From: Caballeronia glebae
Lineage (GTDB): Bacteria > Pseudomonadota > Gammaproteobacteria > Burkholderiales > Burkholderiaceae
Assembly: GCF_001545035.1 (NCBI RefSeq)
Contig: NZ_FCOJ02000028.1
Span: 1-64,000, forward strand
Direction: 5' to 3'
DNA length: 64,000 nucleotides
Part shown: positions 8,781 to 16,962 of the stretch, piece by piece
How the letters are laid out: every line of letters begins with the position of its first letter
Numbering within the stretch: position 1 is the first letter of the stretch
The notes under the pieces: generated by a model
Seen by the model: the letters and a program-made list of their open reading frames with translations, nothing else
What the model was told of the DNA's origin: nothing
Databases searched by the model: none
Position numbers and translations under genes: made by a program

Positions 8781-9227
8781 TTACTTCTGCGCGCGTTCGT
8801 CCGCGAGCCACGGATAGCGCTGCGTGTCCGCGCCTTCGTAGTCCGGATCGAGATAGATGAAGCAGCGCTGAATCTTGAAGTCGCGAATTTCGAAGACATC
8901 GGTCCAGCGGCCCGCGTGCGTGACGCCTGCGCGCCAGTCCACGCCGCTCTTGGTCGTGCCGTAACTCGTGCCTTCGACGACCACCGTATCGCCCTGCTGG
9001 ATCACGTTCAGATACGCGAGATCGTGCTTGAACTTCGCGACGATCGAGCCGAGATCCGCGAAGAGCTTTTCGAACGCCGCGCGTCCTGTCGCGATACCCC
9101 ATTTGGGGAAATAGACTTCGGCGTTGTCGTCGAAGAGATCGAAAAATGCTGCGCCCCGATCGAGCCTGCGCAGATATTCGAGCGCAATGATCTTGCGCTG
9201 TTCGTCGGTCATGGTGATGGGGTTCAT
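8781..9227 (-). CDS. SnoaL/NTF2-like protein, function unknown
   Basis: 148 aa with the alpha+beta cone pattern of the NTF2/SnoaL superfamily: an N-terminal helix (YLRRLDRGAAFFDLFDDNAEVYFP), the G-x-A-x-F-E-K-L-F helix, and a C-terminal sheet ending in RWTDVFEIRDFKIQ. The superfamily includes small hydrolases, isomerases and dehydratases acting on ring compounds, and binding proteins. It sits between the flavoprotein/cytochrome pair and the hydroquinone dioxygenase, so it may process an aromatic or lactone intermediate. ATG 9227 has AGGAG nine bases upstream and is preferred to a TTG at 9254 that overlaps the cytochrome stop. Confidence 0.72.
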   Translation of the reverse strand: MNPITMTDEQRKIIALEYLRRLDRGAAFFDLFDDNAEVYFPKWGIATGRAAFEKLFADLGSIVAKFKHDLAYLNVIQQGDTVVVEGTSYGTTKSGVDWRAGVTHAGRWTDVFEIRDFKIQRCFIYLDPDYEGADTQRYPWLADERAQK

Positions 9228-9250
9228 GCTCTCGTCTCCTGATGTGGGGT

Positions 9251-9628
9251 TCAATGCAGCGTGCGCAGATACGCGATGATCTTTTGCCGCCGTGCTTCAT
9301 CGCCTTCGAAATAAGTCATTGCGTTGCCGGGCGCGACGGATTGCGTGTCGGTGAGCCACGCATCGAGCAGCTTCTCGTCCCAGACCTTGCCCGCCGCAGC
9401 CGCCTTCATGCCCGCCGAATACTTGAAGCCCGCCTCCGATGCCATCGGCTTGCCGACGATGCCGAAGAGATTGGGCCCTTGCCCGTTCGGTTCTCCCTTG
9501 CCGAAGGTGTGGCACACGGCGGAGTTGTTGGTCGTGAGCTTCTTGCCGATAGCGATCGGATCTTGTTGCGCATGGACGGCGGTGCTCGCAAGCGCAAGAA
9601 CCGCGAATAGATTAGCTATCCGAATCAT
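9251..9628 (-). CDS. Small periplasmic cytochrome c with atypical SxxCH haem site
   Basis: 125 aa with a Sec signal ending near AVHA (about residue 20). The mature part follows the class I cytochrome c pattern: G-K-K, then CHTFGKGEPNGQGPNLFGIVG, and a C-terminal helix IIAYLRTLH. The haem motif reads S36-A-V-C39-H40, so the first Cys of CxxCH is Ser (codon TCC). A Met in GNAMTYFEG could be the distal ligand. The gene overlaps the flavoprotein stop (ATGA), so it is coupled to it and probably takes its electrons. Single-Cys haem attachment is rare in bacteria; a recent mutation or sequence error is possible. Confidence 0.8.
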   Translation of the reverse strand: MIRIANLFAVLALASTAVHAQQDPIAIGKKLTTNNSAVCHTFGKGEPNGQGPNLFGIVGKPMASEAGFKYSAGMKAAAAGKVWDEKLLDAWLTDTQSVAPGNAMTYFEGDEARRQKIIAYLRTLH

Positions 9629-11349
9629 GATTGGGCTCCATTGGCGGATTGCGCCGCACGATAGGCAAACGCGATGATTGGCCCGAGCGTGCCGCCGCCC
9701 GCCCAGTAAGCGCGCGCGGACGCCGACGCGACGCAATTTCCGACGCCGTACAAGCCTTTGATCGGCTCGCCGCGCGTATCGAGTACTTGCGCGTGCGAGT
9801 TGGTTTTCGGTCCGCCCTTGGTATCGAGATTGCCCGCGACGATGAGCGCCGCGTAATACGGCCCTTTCGCCGCGAGCGGATACATCGTCTCGTTCTTCTG
9901 ATCCGCTTTCTTCGATACAGGCCCGTTGAAAAGCTTCTCGACGATGCGCTCGCCACGATGAAAATCCTGGTCCACGCCCGTCTTCGCGAAGCCGTTGAAG
10001 CGCCTGATCGTCGCGTCGAGGTTGCGCACGAAATCGTCGGAGAGATCGGCGCCGCCGAGCGCGCTCTTGTACTTCGCCATGCGCTCGCGGATCGCGCTCG
10101 CCAGTTCCGCGAGCGTGTTGCCGCGCAGCACGTGCCGGTCGTTCGAACCTTTCGGCACGATGAGGCTGCCGTAGTCATCGCTTGCGCAATGGTCCTGCGC
10201 CTGCTGATCCCAGATTGAAACGAGCGTGAGATTCGGATACTCGCCCTTCGCGCCGTCCCATTCGGAGAATGTCGCGCAGACTTCGTTGTAGGCGAGCTTC
10301 TCGTTGACGACGCGCTTGCCGTACTTGTTCACGTACAGCATCGAATCGCCGGTCGGCGTGAAGATGCCGGATAGCGAACCGTCCTTCGCGATGGCCTTGT
10401 CGAGCGAGATCGGCGCCATCCACGAATAGTTCATGTTGCGCAACTGCACGTCGAGCGCGCTGGAAATGCGCACGAAGTCGCCTTCATTGGTCGGCGCCGC
10501 GCAGCCGCCATACACCGCGCCGTGCAGGAAGTTCTTGCGCAGTTCAGGATCGTGCGTGAAGCCGCCGGTCGCGAAGATCACCGCCTTTTTCGCGCGTACG
10601 CGAAAGAGCGTGCCCTCTTCCGTCAGCGATTCGACGCCGATCACCGCGCCCGTTTCATCGACGAGCACTTTCTGCACGCGATAACCCGTCTTTATGTCGA
10701 TGCCGTCGCGCCTCGCCGCCGCGCTCATGGTGCGGATCGCGACGCGCCCGCCGTCGGACATGCTCGGCAAGCCGTCCTTCGGAAACAGCACGCGGCCGCG
10801 CGGCGCCTTGTCTTCGGGAAGCTCGGCCCAGTAATCCGGCACCGCGCCTTCATGCCGATACGGCAACGCGCCCTTGTTCGCGAGCAGTTCCGCCGCCGGC
10901 GATGCGCTGTCGTAGATCGCCTCGCACATCTCGTACTCCCAGTCCGACAGACCGAGCTTCGGCAGCGACGGATCGTATTGCTCGGGCCGCGACAGACGCG
11001 CGACATAGCGCATGTAATCGGGCTTCGGATCGGCGATGCCCGCGCGGCGCATCGGCTCGTTGTTCGGCACCCAGTACCAGAACGCGGCCTTCGCGGCCGT
11101 GCCGCCGACGCTGCCCGCCTTTTCCAGGATCGCGACGCGATTGCCCAGCCAGCGCGAGAACAACGCGCACGGCAAACCGCCGCCACCGCCGCCGCACACG
11201 ACGACGTCGTACTCCGCGTCGAATTTGATGTCGCTCGCCGCGCGCGCCGTGAGCGACACCGCGCCGAACGCGGCGGCGGCCGTGCCGGCGCCTGCCGCTT
11301 TGATGAAGGTGCGCCGCGACGCGGCGGGAAGCTTGTTCGTCTCACTCAT
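9625..11349 (-). CDS. Tat-exported FAD-dependent dehydrogenase (3-ketosteroid dehydrogenase/fumarate reductase flavoprotein superfamily)
   Basis: 574 aa. A twin-arginine signal (SRRTFIKAAG, residues 11-20) and Ala-rich h-region precede a Rossmann FAD site (VVVCGGGGGGLPCALFSRWLG, about 49-69). The C-terminal FAD motif is GLYGVGNCVASASARAYWAGGGTLG. The fold is the FAD_binding_2 type used by fumarate reductases, 3-ketosteroid-delta1-dehydrogenases and related enzymes. Genetic coupling to a periplasmic cytochrome c suggests a flavocytochrome pair that oxidises an organic substrate outside the cytoplasm. In this operon an aromatic precursor of hydroquinone is plausible. ATG 11349 has GGAG six bases upstream; an ATG at 11361 is less likely. 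The substrate is unknown. Confidence 0.82.
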   Translation of the reverse strand: MSETNKLPAASRRTFIKAAGAGTAAAAFGAVSLTARAASDIKFDAEYDVVVCGGGGGGLPCALFSRWLGNRVAILEKAGSVGGTAAKAAFWYWVPNNEPMRRAGIADPKPDYMRYVARLSRPEQYDPSLPKLGLSDWEYEMCEAIYDSASPAAELLANKGALPYRHEGAVPDYWAELPEDKAPRGRVLFPKDGLPSMSDGGRVAIRTMSAAARRDGIDIKTGYRVQKVLVDETGAVIGVESLTEEGTLFRVRAKKAVIFATGGFTHDPELRKNFLHGAVYGGCAAPTNEGDFVRISSALDVQLRNMNYSWMAPISLDKAIAKDGSLSGIFTPTGDSMLYVNKYGKRVVNEKLAYNEVCATFSEWDGAKGEYPNLTLVSIWDQQAQDHCASDDYGSLIVPKGSNDRHVLRGNTLAELASAIRERMAKYKSALGGADLSDDFVRNLDATIRRFNGFAKTGVDQDFHRGERIVEKLFNGPVSKKADQKNETMYPLAAKGPYYAALIVAGNLDTKGGPKTNSHAQVLDTRGEPIKGLYGVGNCVASASARAYWAGGGTLGPIIAFAYRAAQSANGAQS

Positions 11350-11374
11350 GTTCGTCTCCATCGTTTGAATGTGC

Positions 11375-12319
11375 TCACCAGTAGTGCCACGCCTGCACGA
11401 GAATCCCGTTGGTGAGCGTGGTGTTGCGCCCCGAAATCGAGTGCTGGTACTGGATCGAAAGCTGGTCGTACATCTTCTGGTGCAGGAACGGCAGGCTGTT
11501 CGGCTTGAACTGGAACAGCACGCCGAGTCCCACGGTCGTTTCGCGGCTCGCGCTGTTCGAGACCGGTATCGAAGCGGTCTGATTGAACGTGCCGCCGCTC
11601 GTCTGGTAATCGAGGCCGACGAAGGGAATCGCGAAGGGGCTGTCGGGCGGCGAGATGCTATAGCCGACACGCAGGTTGAGATGGAACGTGTTGCCCGGGC
11701 TCAGGTCGTCCTGGCCCGAGCGCAGCGTGCGCCCGCGCAGAATCCCGCCGAGCAGCAGATCGACGTTCAGGTGTCCGTACCAGTCGTCATAGAACACGGA
11801 CGGCCAGAAGGACCACGTATTCGTCGATACCGCGTTCTGTCCGATCGGCACTTGCACGTAAGCCTGAAAACCGAGCGTCGTCGCGGGCGCGGGGTTGTAC
11901 CAGACCAGCCCGCCGACGAGCGGATCGCCGATGCCGCTCGCCGAAAATTGCGAGCCCTGCGTGCGGATCGCGGGCAGCGTGATGCTCGCGTTGAAGCCGA
12001 CGTGCGGCAGCGACGGCACTTTCCAGTAGTGAATGAACGTCGATAACCCGACGAACGTGTTCGTGCCCGGACCCGCGACCTGATCGCCATGCGAATCGAA
12101 TGCGCGGCTATCGTGATTCCATTCGATGTTCTGGCCGAAGGAGTCGTAGGTGCCTTCGAAGTCGCTGCTGAACTGCCAGGTTTGCGGACGGTCGGTCGCG
12201 AAGGGAATGCCCGAGGCGAACGCATCGGCTGCGGGCGTCATCGAGCAGGTCGCGCCGAGCATGGCGAGCGCGCATGCGTGACGTCGTCGTATCGTTGATT
12301 TCGGGTGCCGCGTTTGCAT
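11375..12319 (-). CDS. Outer-membrane MetA-pathway phenol degradation-type porin
   Basis: 314 aa with an N-terminal signal peptide (cleavage near ADAFA) and alternating amphipathic beta-strands. It ends in an aromatic C-terminal residue, LVQAWHYW, as outer-membrane barrels do. The repeated strands (for example GLSTFIHYWKVP, GFQAYVQVPIGQ, LNLRVGYSISPP) resemble the MetA/phenol-degradation outer-membrane family (PF13557), which is found in aromatic catabolic operons and thought to admit hydrophobic substrates. It is the first gene of the leftward operon and lies 26 bp before the flavoprotein gene. Confidence 0.8.
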   Translation of the reverse strand: MQTRHPKSTIRRRHACALAMLGATCSMTPAADAFASGIPFATDRPQTWQFSSDFEGTYDSFGQNIEWNHDSRAFDSHGDQVAGPGTNTFVGLSTFIHYWKVPSLPHVGFNASITLPAIRTQGSQFSASGIGDPLVGGLVWYNPAPATTLGFQAYVQVPIGQNAVSTNTWSFWPSVFYDDWYGHLNVDLLLGGILRGRTLRSGQDDLSPGNTFHLNLRVGYSISPPDSPFAIPFVGLDYQTSGGTFNQTASIPVSNSASRETTVGLGVLFQFKPNSLPFLHQKMYDQLSIQYQHSISGRNTTLTNGILVQAWHYW

Positions 12320-12392
12320 CGTCGTCTCCGGTCGTTCGTGTCGTATGAGCGAACGTTACGGAAGGCGCGGCGCGCGGGTCTTTCAGGTTTTA

Positions 12393-12408
12393 CGGATTAC
12401 AGAATCCG
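12393..12408. promoter_or_regulatory. Inverted repeat in divergent araC/porin promoter region
   Basis: CGGATTACAGAATCCG has 6-bp perfect arms around ACAG. It lies in the 259-bp gap between the divergently read porin gene (12319) and AraC gene (12579), about 75 bp upstream of the porin start. This is a reasonable place for a regulator site, but AraC proteins more often use direct repeats. Confidence 0.4.
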
Positions 12409-12578
12409 GGCGAATCACCAGCGGATTGGGGTTAACACCGGGGCGCGAAGCGCGCACGCGGCGTTCGCGAACGGCGACCCATCGCGCGTGCAAGCGCCTC
12501 GCGCTCGCATCTATACTCGCGTGAACAGCGGCGTCCGATGGACCGGTGTCGAGCCGCGAAGAAAATGGAGACACGATC

Positions 12579-13424
12579 ATGAGCGCCACCGCCGCGCCCG
12601 CCCGCATCGACCGTTTCAGCGCGGTCGCGGGCGTTCCCGGACTCGAATACTGCATCTCCGGGCCGCGCCCTTATTCGCTGGAACTGAGCAATTCCTCCGA
12701 CATGATCTGCCTGCTGCTCGGCACGATCGTGTCCGACACGCGCTACGACGACGGCCCCGCCGCGCCCTTCACGTTTCGCGCGGAAACGGCGGCGTATCAC
12801 CCGCGCGGCGGCAGCATGCGCATCGATGCGCATGACGTGCGGCACGGTTTCATCGCGTTTCGATATGCGGATGCGTTCGTAAACCGCATCGCCGATCGCA
12901 ACGCGGAACCGTTGCGTCGCGCGGGCAGCCGCAGCAATCTCGACGCCGATTCGATCCGCCATCTCGTGCGCTATGCGCGTCAGAAGGCGCATGACGAATC
13001 GAGCAAGGTCGATGCCTGGGAGATGCAATGTGTCGCGACGCTCGCGTGGATCGAAACGACGCGCCATCTCGAACGCGCCGCGCGCGAGCGTAAATCCGCG
13101 CTGACAGACGCCGGTTTCGCGACGCTCGAAGCGTATGTCGCGGAGAACATCGAGCAAAGCCTTTCCTGCGCCGATATTGCCGCCGAACTTGATCTGCCCG
13201 TGCGCGCCGTCTTCGATGGCGTGAAGGCGCGCACCGGTTATTCGCTTTATCGCTATGTGCTGGAGAAGCGTATCGGCGCTGCCGCGCGCATGCTGCGTTC
13301 GGACGATGCGCCGCTCGTCGATATCGCCGCCGCGTGCGGATTCTCGTCGCAGCAACACATGACGGCGCTCTTTTCCGAACGGCTCGGCACGACGCCGCTG
13401 CGCTACCGGAAGGCCGCGGTTTAG
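12579..13424 (+). CDS. AraC-family transcriptional regulator of the hydroquinone operon
   Basis: 281 aa. The N-terminal half is a cupin-like effector domain of the AraC-binding type. The C-terminal 100 residues contain two helix-turn-helix units: SLSCADIAAELDLPVRAVFDGVK, and PLVDIAAACGFSSQQHMTALFSERLG with the family motif around it. ATG 12579 has GGAG eight bases upstream; an earlier GTG at 12546 has none. It is divergent from the porin-flavoprotein-hydroquinone dioxygenase operon, the usual arrangement for an activator responding to the aromatic substrate. Confidence 0.87.
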   Translation: MSATAAPARIDRFSAVAGVPGLEYCISGPRPYSLELSNSSDMICLLLGTIVSDTRYDDGPAAPFTFRAETAAYHPRGGSMRIDAHDVRHGFIAFRYADAFVNRIADRNAEPLRRAGSRSNLDADSIRHLVRYARQKAHDESSKVDAWEMQCVATLAWIETTRHLERAARERKSALTDAGFATLEAYVAENIEQSLSCADIAAELDLPVRAVFDGVKARTGYSLYRYVLEKRIGAAARMLRSDDAPLVDIAAACGFSSQQHMTALFSERLGTTPLRYRKAAV

Positions 13425-13456
13425 CGGACGCGAACGGGCGCATACAGGAGAAAAGC

Positions 13457-14422
13457 ATGGACCTCTTCATGTCGATGGAGGCCTTCGTTCGCGCAGCCGA
13501 AGCGCAAAGTTTCGCGAGCGCGGCGCGGCAACTCGGCGTGGCGAAATCGGTCGTCACATCGCGTGTGAAGCAACTGGAAGAACACTTCGGCGTCGCGCTG
13601 TTTCATCGCTCGACGCGCGCCGTGCGTCTTTCGGAAGTCGGCGAGTCCTACTATCAGGATTGCCTGCTGCTCGTATCGAAGGTGAACGAGTTGTCGGGGC
13701 GCGCGATTCCCGAAACGCAATCGCTCTGCGGCACGCTCAATGTTCATGTGCTTCCCGGTTTCGCACTCGGGCACTTCTCGCAGGCGCTGATCGCGTTTCG
13801 CGAGGCGCATCCGCGAATCGAGTTTGTCGTGACGGTGAACGATCGCGTGATCGATCCCGTGCAGGAAGGCTTCGATCTCGCGCTGCAGATCTATCCGCCC
13901 GCGTCGAATCTGCTCGTCGAGCGCAAGCTTTTTCCCGTGCGCGGCGTATTGTGCGCGACGCCCGCGTATCTCAAGGAAGAGCCCGCCATCGAGACGCCGC
14001 TCGATCTGCTGCGCCACGACTTCGCGCGCTATGCGCACTATCCGTGGGGCGATAACTGGCCGCTCATGAAGGGCAACGAGTGTTATGAAATCGCGCTCAA
14101 TGCCGTGCTGAAAACCAATAGCGTGCATCTGCTGCTCGAATTCGCGCGCGCGGGCGCGGGCGTCGTCTATCTGCCGACGATGGTCGCCGCGAGCGATCTG
14201 CTCGAACGCCGTCTCGTGCGCGTGCTGCCCGACTACGCGGCGCCGCCGTTGTGGCTGTCCGCGGTATATCCGACCTCGCATCGTTCGACGACGAAGGTGA
14301 AAGCGTTCGTCGACTTTCTTCGCGAGCGCTATCTGAGCGAGCCGCAATGGGACAAGGCGCTCGGCATTTCGCCACCCGACGACGAAGAGCGCAACGTCGA
14401 TGAAGAACTCGGCGATGTGTGA
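13457..14422 (+). CDS. LysR-family transcriptional regulator
   Basis: 321 aa. The N-terminal LysR helix-turn-helix is clear (FVRAAEAQSFASAARQLGVAKSVVTSRVKQLEEHFG, residues about 10-45, then FHRSTRAVRLSEVG), followed by a periplasmic-binding-protein-like effector domain. It follows the AraC gene by 32 bp with an AGGAG site before ATG 13457, so the two may be co-transcribed. It could regulate the catabolic operon or the convergent AEC permease. The effector is unknown. Confidence 0.87.
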   Translation: MDLFMSMEAFVRAAEAQSFASAARQLGVAKSVVTSRVKQLEEHFGVALFHRSTRAVRLSEVGESYYQDCLLLVSKVNELSGRAIPETQSLCGTLNVHVLPGFALGHFSQALIAFREAHPRIEFVVTVNDRVIDPVQEGFDLALQIYPPASNLLVERKLFPVRGVLCATPAYLKEEPAIETPLDLLRHDFARYAHYPWGDNWPLMKGNECYEIALNAVLKTNSVHLLLEFARAGAGVVYLPTMVAASDLLERRLVRVLPDYAAPPLWLSAVYPTSHRSTTKVKAFVDFLRERYLSEPQWDKALGISPPDDEERNVDEELGDV

Positions 14423-14428
14423 TCGAAG

Positions 14429-15349
14429 CTACAGCACGTATAGCCACGCGAGCAACGTGACGATCGAAAAGAGCGTGCTCATCGAGATCACGGCGCCGAC
14501 CACGCCTTTCTCGACGTCGTACTCTGACGCGAGCACGTAAGCGCTCTTCGCGGTCGGCACGGCGGCGCAGACGACCGCAGCGATGGTCGCGGTGCGATCG
14601 AGTCCCACCGCGAGGCACAGCGCGTACACGACGAGCGGCACGATCGCGAGCTTGAGCACGGTCAGCAGCGCGTAGAGACTCACGCGTCCGCGCAACTCGT
14701 CGAGCGTCAGGTCGAGGCCGATCGCGAAGAGCGCGCATGGCGTCAGCGCTTCGCCGAGTATGGTGAGAAACGACGCGACGGGCGCCGGCAACGTCAATCC
14801 GGCGACGGACCACAGCAGGCCGCAAATCGTCGCGAGAATCACGGGGTTGGTCGCAATCTGGCGAATGAGCGCCGCCACGTCGATCTTGCGCGACGCATCC
14901 ATCCGGCCGATCTCGATCAACACGACGAGCACGGGAAACATGATCGCGCCGACGAACACGGTGGCGACCGCCGCCGCGAGCACGCCGGGCTTGCCATAAA
15001 GCGTCTTTAGAATCGGCAGCGCGACGAAGCCGGTATTGGTCATCGCGACGGCGGCGGCGAGCATCGCAGCCGACGCGAGACTTGCGCCGCGCGCGCTTCG
15101 CGCGACGAGCAACACGGCGGCGAAGCAGATCATCGAGCCGCCGCCGAACGCGCCGAGAAAGCGCCATTCGAGCAGCGAGCGAAGCGACTCGTCGGCAATG
15201 GTCAGGAAGACGAGCGCGGGCATCGCGACGTAGTAGGCGAAGCGCATCAGCGACGGCGCGAGCGCGTGCGGCATGTAGCCCGACACGCGCGCCACCCATC
15301 CGGTCAGGATGATGGCAAAGATCGGAAGGATCATGCCGGCAAGATGCAT
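14429..15349 (-). CDS. AEC (auxin efflux carrier) family transporter
   Basis: 306 aa, inner-membrane protein with about ten hydrophobic segments in two repeats of five. Family traits include the N-terminal ILPIFAIILTGWVARVSGY, the mid-protein NTGFVALPILKTLYG, and the C-terminal AVPTAKSAYVLASEYDVEKGVVGAVISMSTLFSIVT. Bacterial AEC proteins move malonate, malate or other organic acids. Here it converges on the LysR gene with a 6-bp gap, so it may export or import a product of aromatic catabolism, though nothing fixes the substrate. Confidence 0.85.
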   Translation of the reverse strand: MHLAGMILPIFAIILTGWVARVSGYMPHALAPSLMRFAYYVAMPALVFLTIADESLRSLLEWRFLGAFGGGSMICFAAVLLVARSARGASLASAAMLAAAVAMTNTGFVALPILKTLYGKPGVLAAAVATVFVGAIMFPVLVVLIEIGRMDASRKIDVAALIRQIATNPVILATICGLLWSVAGLTLPAPVASFLTILGEALTPCALFAIGLDLTLDELRGRVSLYALLTVLKLAIVPLVVYALCLAVGLDRTATIAAVVCAAVPTAKSAYVLASEYDVEKGVVGAVISMSTLFSIVTLLAWLYVL

Positions 15350-15466
15350 GGCGGGCTCCGATATTCGTACAGCGCCCGGGCGCGAATGCCCGTTTCTGAA
15401 TGGGCACTATTATCGGAGAAAAACGTCGCGCGACGTGCAATCCTGCGCAGTCGAACTAGGGCGCGG

Positions 15467-16513
15467 CTAGCGCGCTTCCAGCAACGCGCGGGCTTCGTTG
15501 CTCGACAACACGCCGCGTGCCTCGCGATTCGCGGCGCTCGCGGCATACACATGCTGGCGCGCATGCGTGATCCCGAGCGGCGCGAAGCCGTTGGCCGGAT
15601 TGAACGCGAGCCGGTCGATGTGCGCTTCGTCGTCGACGGAGGGCGGCGCATCGATTTCGAGCTCGCCGATCGTCACCACGTCCGACTTCCATGCAACCGA
15701 TGCATCGTTGACGGGCGTCGTTTCTTCATCGACGAAGAATTGCACGCCGAGTTGCCACTTGACCGGGCCTTGCTCCACACGATTGCGGATATCCGCGCGC
15801 AGATAGTTGTCGCCGTGACGCTCGGCGTTGGTTCCGCTGGGCGTCGAAGGATGCGGATGCAGCGAGTACTTGATCGCCGCCTGCCCGAGTTGCACGACCG
15901 ATCCCCAGTAGTGCTCCGTCGCCACGCTATCGACGTGATGCAAGCGGGTTTCCTTGAAAAGTATCGCCAGAATGCGCGCGCCCTCGACGGGCCCGAGTCT
16001 CGCCATCATCATCTCGCGCAAGCCCTGCGCGATCCCGCTGACCGTTCCTTCGGCAAGCAACGCGACGATGATGTCGGCGACCGCCATGAACTGGGCCGCA
16101 TCGCGCGCGTGCGAGCGCCCGCCTTCGTTCGTCATCAGCAAGTCGGTTTCGGCGCCCTCCTCCGTGAAAAACTTGAGCGCGATGCCGCGAACGTCGGACG
16201 CGGTGTCGGCCTGCGCGCACGGTTGGCCGCTGGAGATGCGGCACGCGACGCGATAGGTTGCCGGGCGCTTCGCGAATGGGCCGAATCGCGCGGCTTCCGG
16301 AATATCATCTGTAATCCGAAGTATTCCGAAAGCGCCGAGCAATGATTTCTGATGTTGCGCGCGGTCGACCTGCCCGTTCAGGCCCGTGTGCCTGCTCGCG
16401 GCGAGCTTCGTCTGCTGCGCCCCGATCGCCGTGACGAGCATCGCGAGCGTGGCCGCGTCGTCGAGCTTGTCGGTCCAGCCGGTGCCATCGCTGACTGATT
16501 GAGTGGAGTTCAC
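15467..16513 (-). CDS. Catalase-family haem protein (small catalase/allene-oxide-synthase-like)
   Basis: 348 aa, shorter than classical catalases (about 480). The conserved catalase core is recognisable: a candidate distal His54 in RAQHQKS, FGPFAKRPATYRVACRISSG, DVRGIALKFFTEEG and the later P-rich KYSLHPHP segment. Members of this small branch act as peroxidases or lipid-hydroperoxide enzymes. GTG 16513 is chosen because GGAGG lies six bases upstream; a TTG at 16519 abuts that site. It follows a cytochrome c lipoprotein gene by 35 bp, which suggests a peroxide-handling unit fed by or linked to c-type haem. Confidence 0.78.
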   Translation of the reverse strand: MNSTQSVSDGTGWTDKLDDAATLAMLVTAIGAQQTKLAASRHTGLNGQVDRAQHQKSLLGAFGILRITDDIPEAARFGPFAKRPATYRVACRISSGQPCAQADTASDVRGIALKFFTEEGAETDLLMTNEGGRSHARDAAQFMAVADIIVALLAEGTVSGIAQGLREMMMARLGPVEGARILAILFKETRLHHVDSVATEHYWGSVVQLGQAAIKYSLHPHPSTPSGTNAERHGDNYLRADIRNRVEQGPVKWQLGVQFFVDEETTPVNDASVAWKSDVVTIGELEIDAPPSVDDEAHIDRLAFNPANGFAPLGITHARQHVYAASAANREARGVLSSNEARALLEAR

Positions 16514-16548
16514 GATCAACCTCCGTTCGCGCGTTGGGTGACAGCGCG

Positions 16549-16941
16549 CTATTTAAGTTTAGGTGCTTCATCTGATTCGCGCCCTGGCATCGCGCCGGCC
16601 GCGATACTGCCGTCGGCGCGTGCTGCAAAGTAGCGATAAATCGCGTCGATCTGATTCTCGATCAGCGCATTCCCGCGATAGGCAGGCATGCCCCGCGGCG
16701 GATCGCCGTCGAGAACCGCGGCGATGAAGCGCTCACGGCTCTGCGTGCGCGCAAAGCCGACGATCGATGGCGCGGCGAGTCCTTCGTGGTCCCTGCCATG
16801 ACAGCGCGCGCAGTCGGCCACGCGCACTGCGCGCCATGCATCGATAAGCGAGGCGTCGGCTGCGGGGGCCGCTTGAGAGCACGCGGCCAGCGAAACGCCG
16901 ATCGTTCCCGCGATCAAGTACCGGCGCGGGCGTCGTGTCAC
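16549..16941 (-). CDS. Cytochrome c lipoprotein
   Basis: 130 aa. The signal peptide ends in a lipobox (SLAAC, Cys21), so the protein should be anchored to a membrane facing the periplasm. It carries one haem site, C44-A-R-C47-H48, and a later Met (GMPAYRG) suitable as sixth ligand. The C-terminal helix DAIYRYFAARADG fits a class I cytochrome c. It lies between a small secreted protein and the catalase-like gene in one leftward operon and probably supplies or accepts electrons for that enzyme. Confidence 0.82.
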   Translation of the reverse strand: MTRRPRRYLIAGTIGVSLAACSQAAPAADASLIDAWRAVRVADCARCHGRDHEGLAAPSIVGFARTQSRERFIAAVLDGDPPRGMPAYRGNALIENQIDAIYRYFAARADGSIAAGAMPGRESDEAPKLK

Positions 16942-16962
16942 GAGATTTCCCCGAGGCGCGAC

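Noticed and set aside
11350..11670. Upstream extension of the flavoprotein gene to 11670
   Set aside because: The extension lies in the porin gene and has no ribosome-binding site; ATG 11349 has GGAG and starts directly before the Tat signal.
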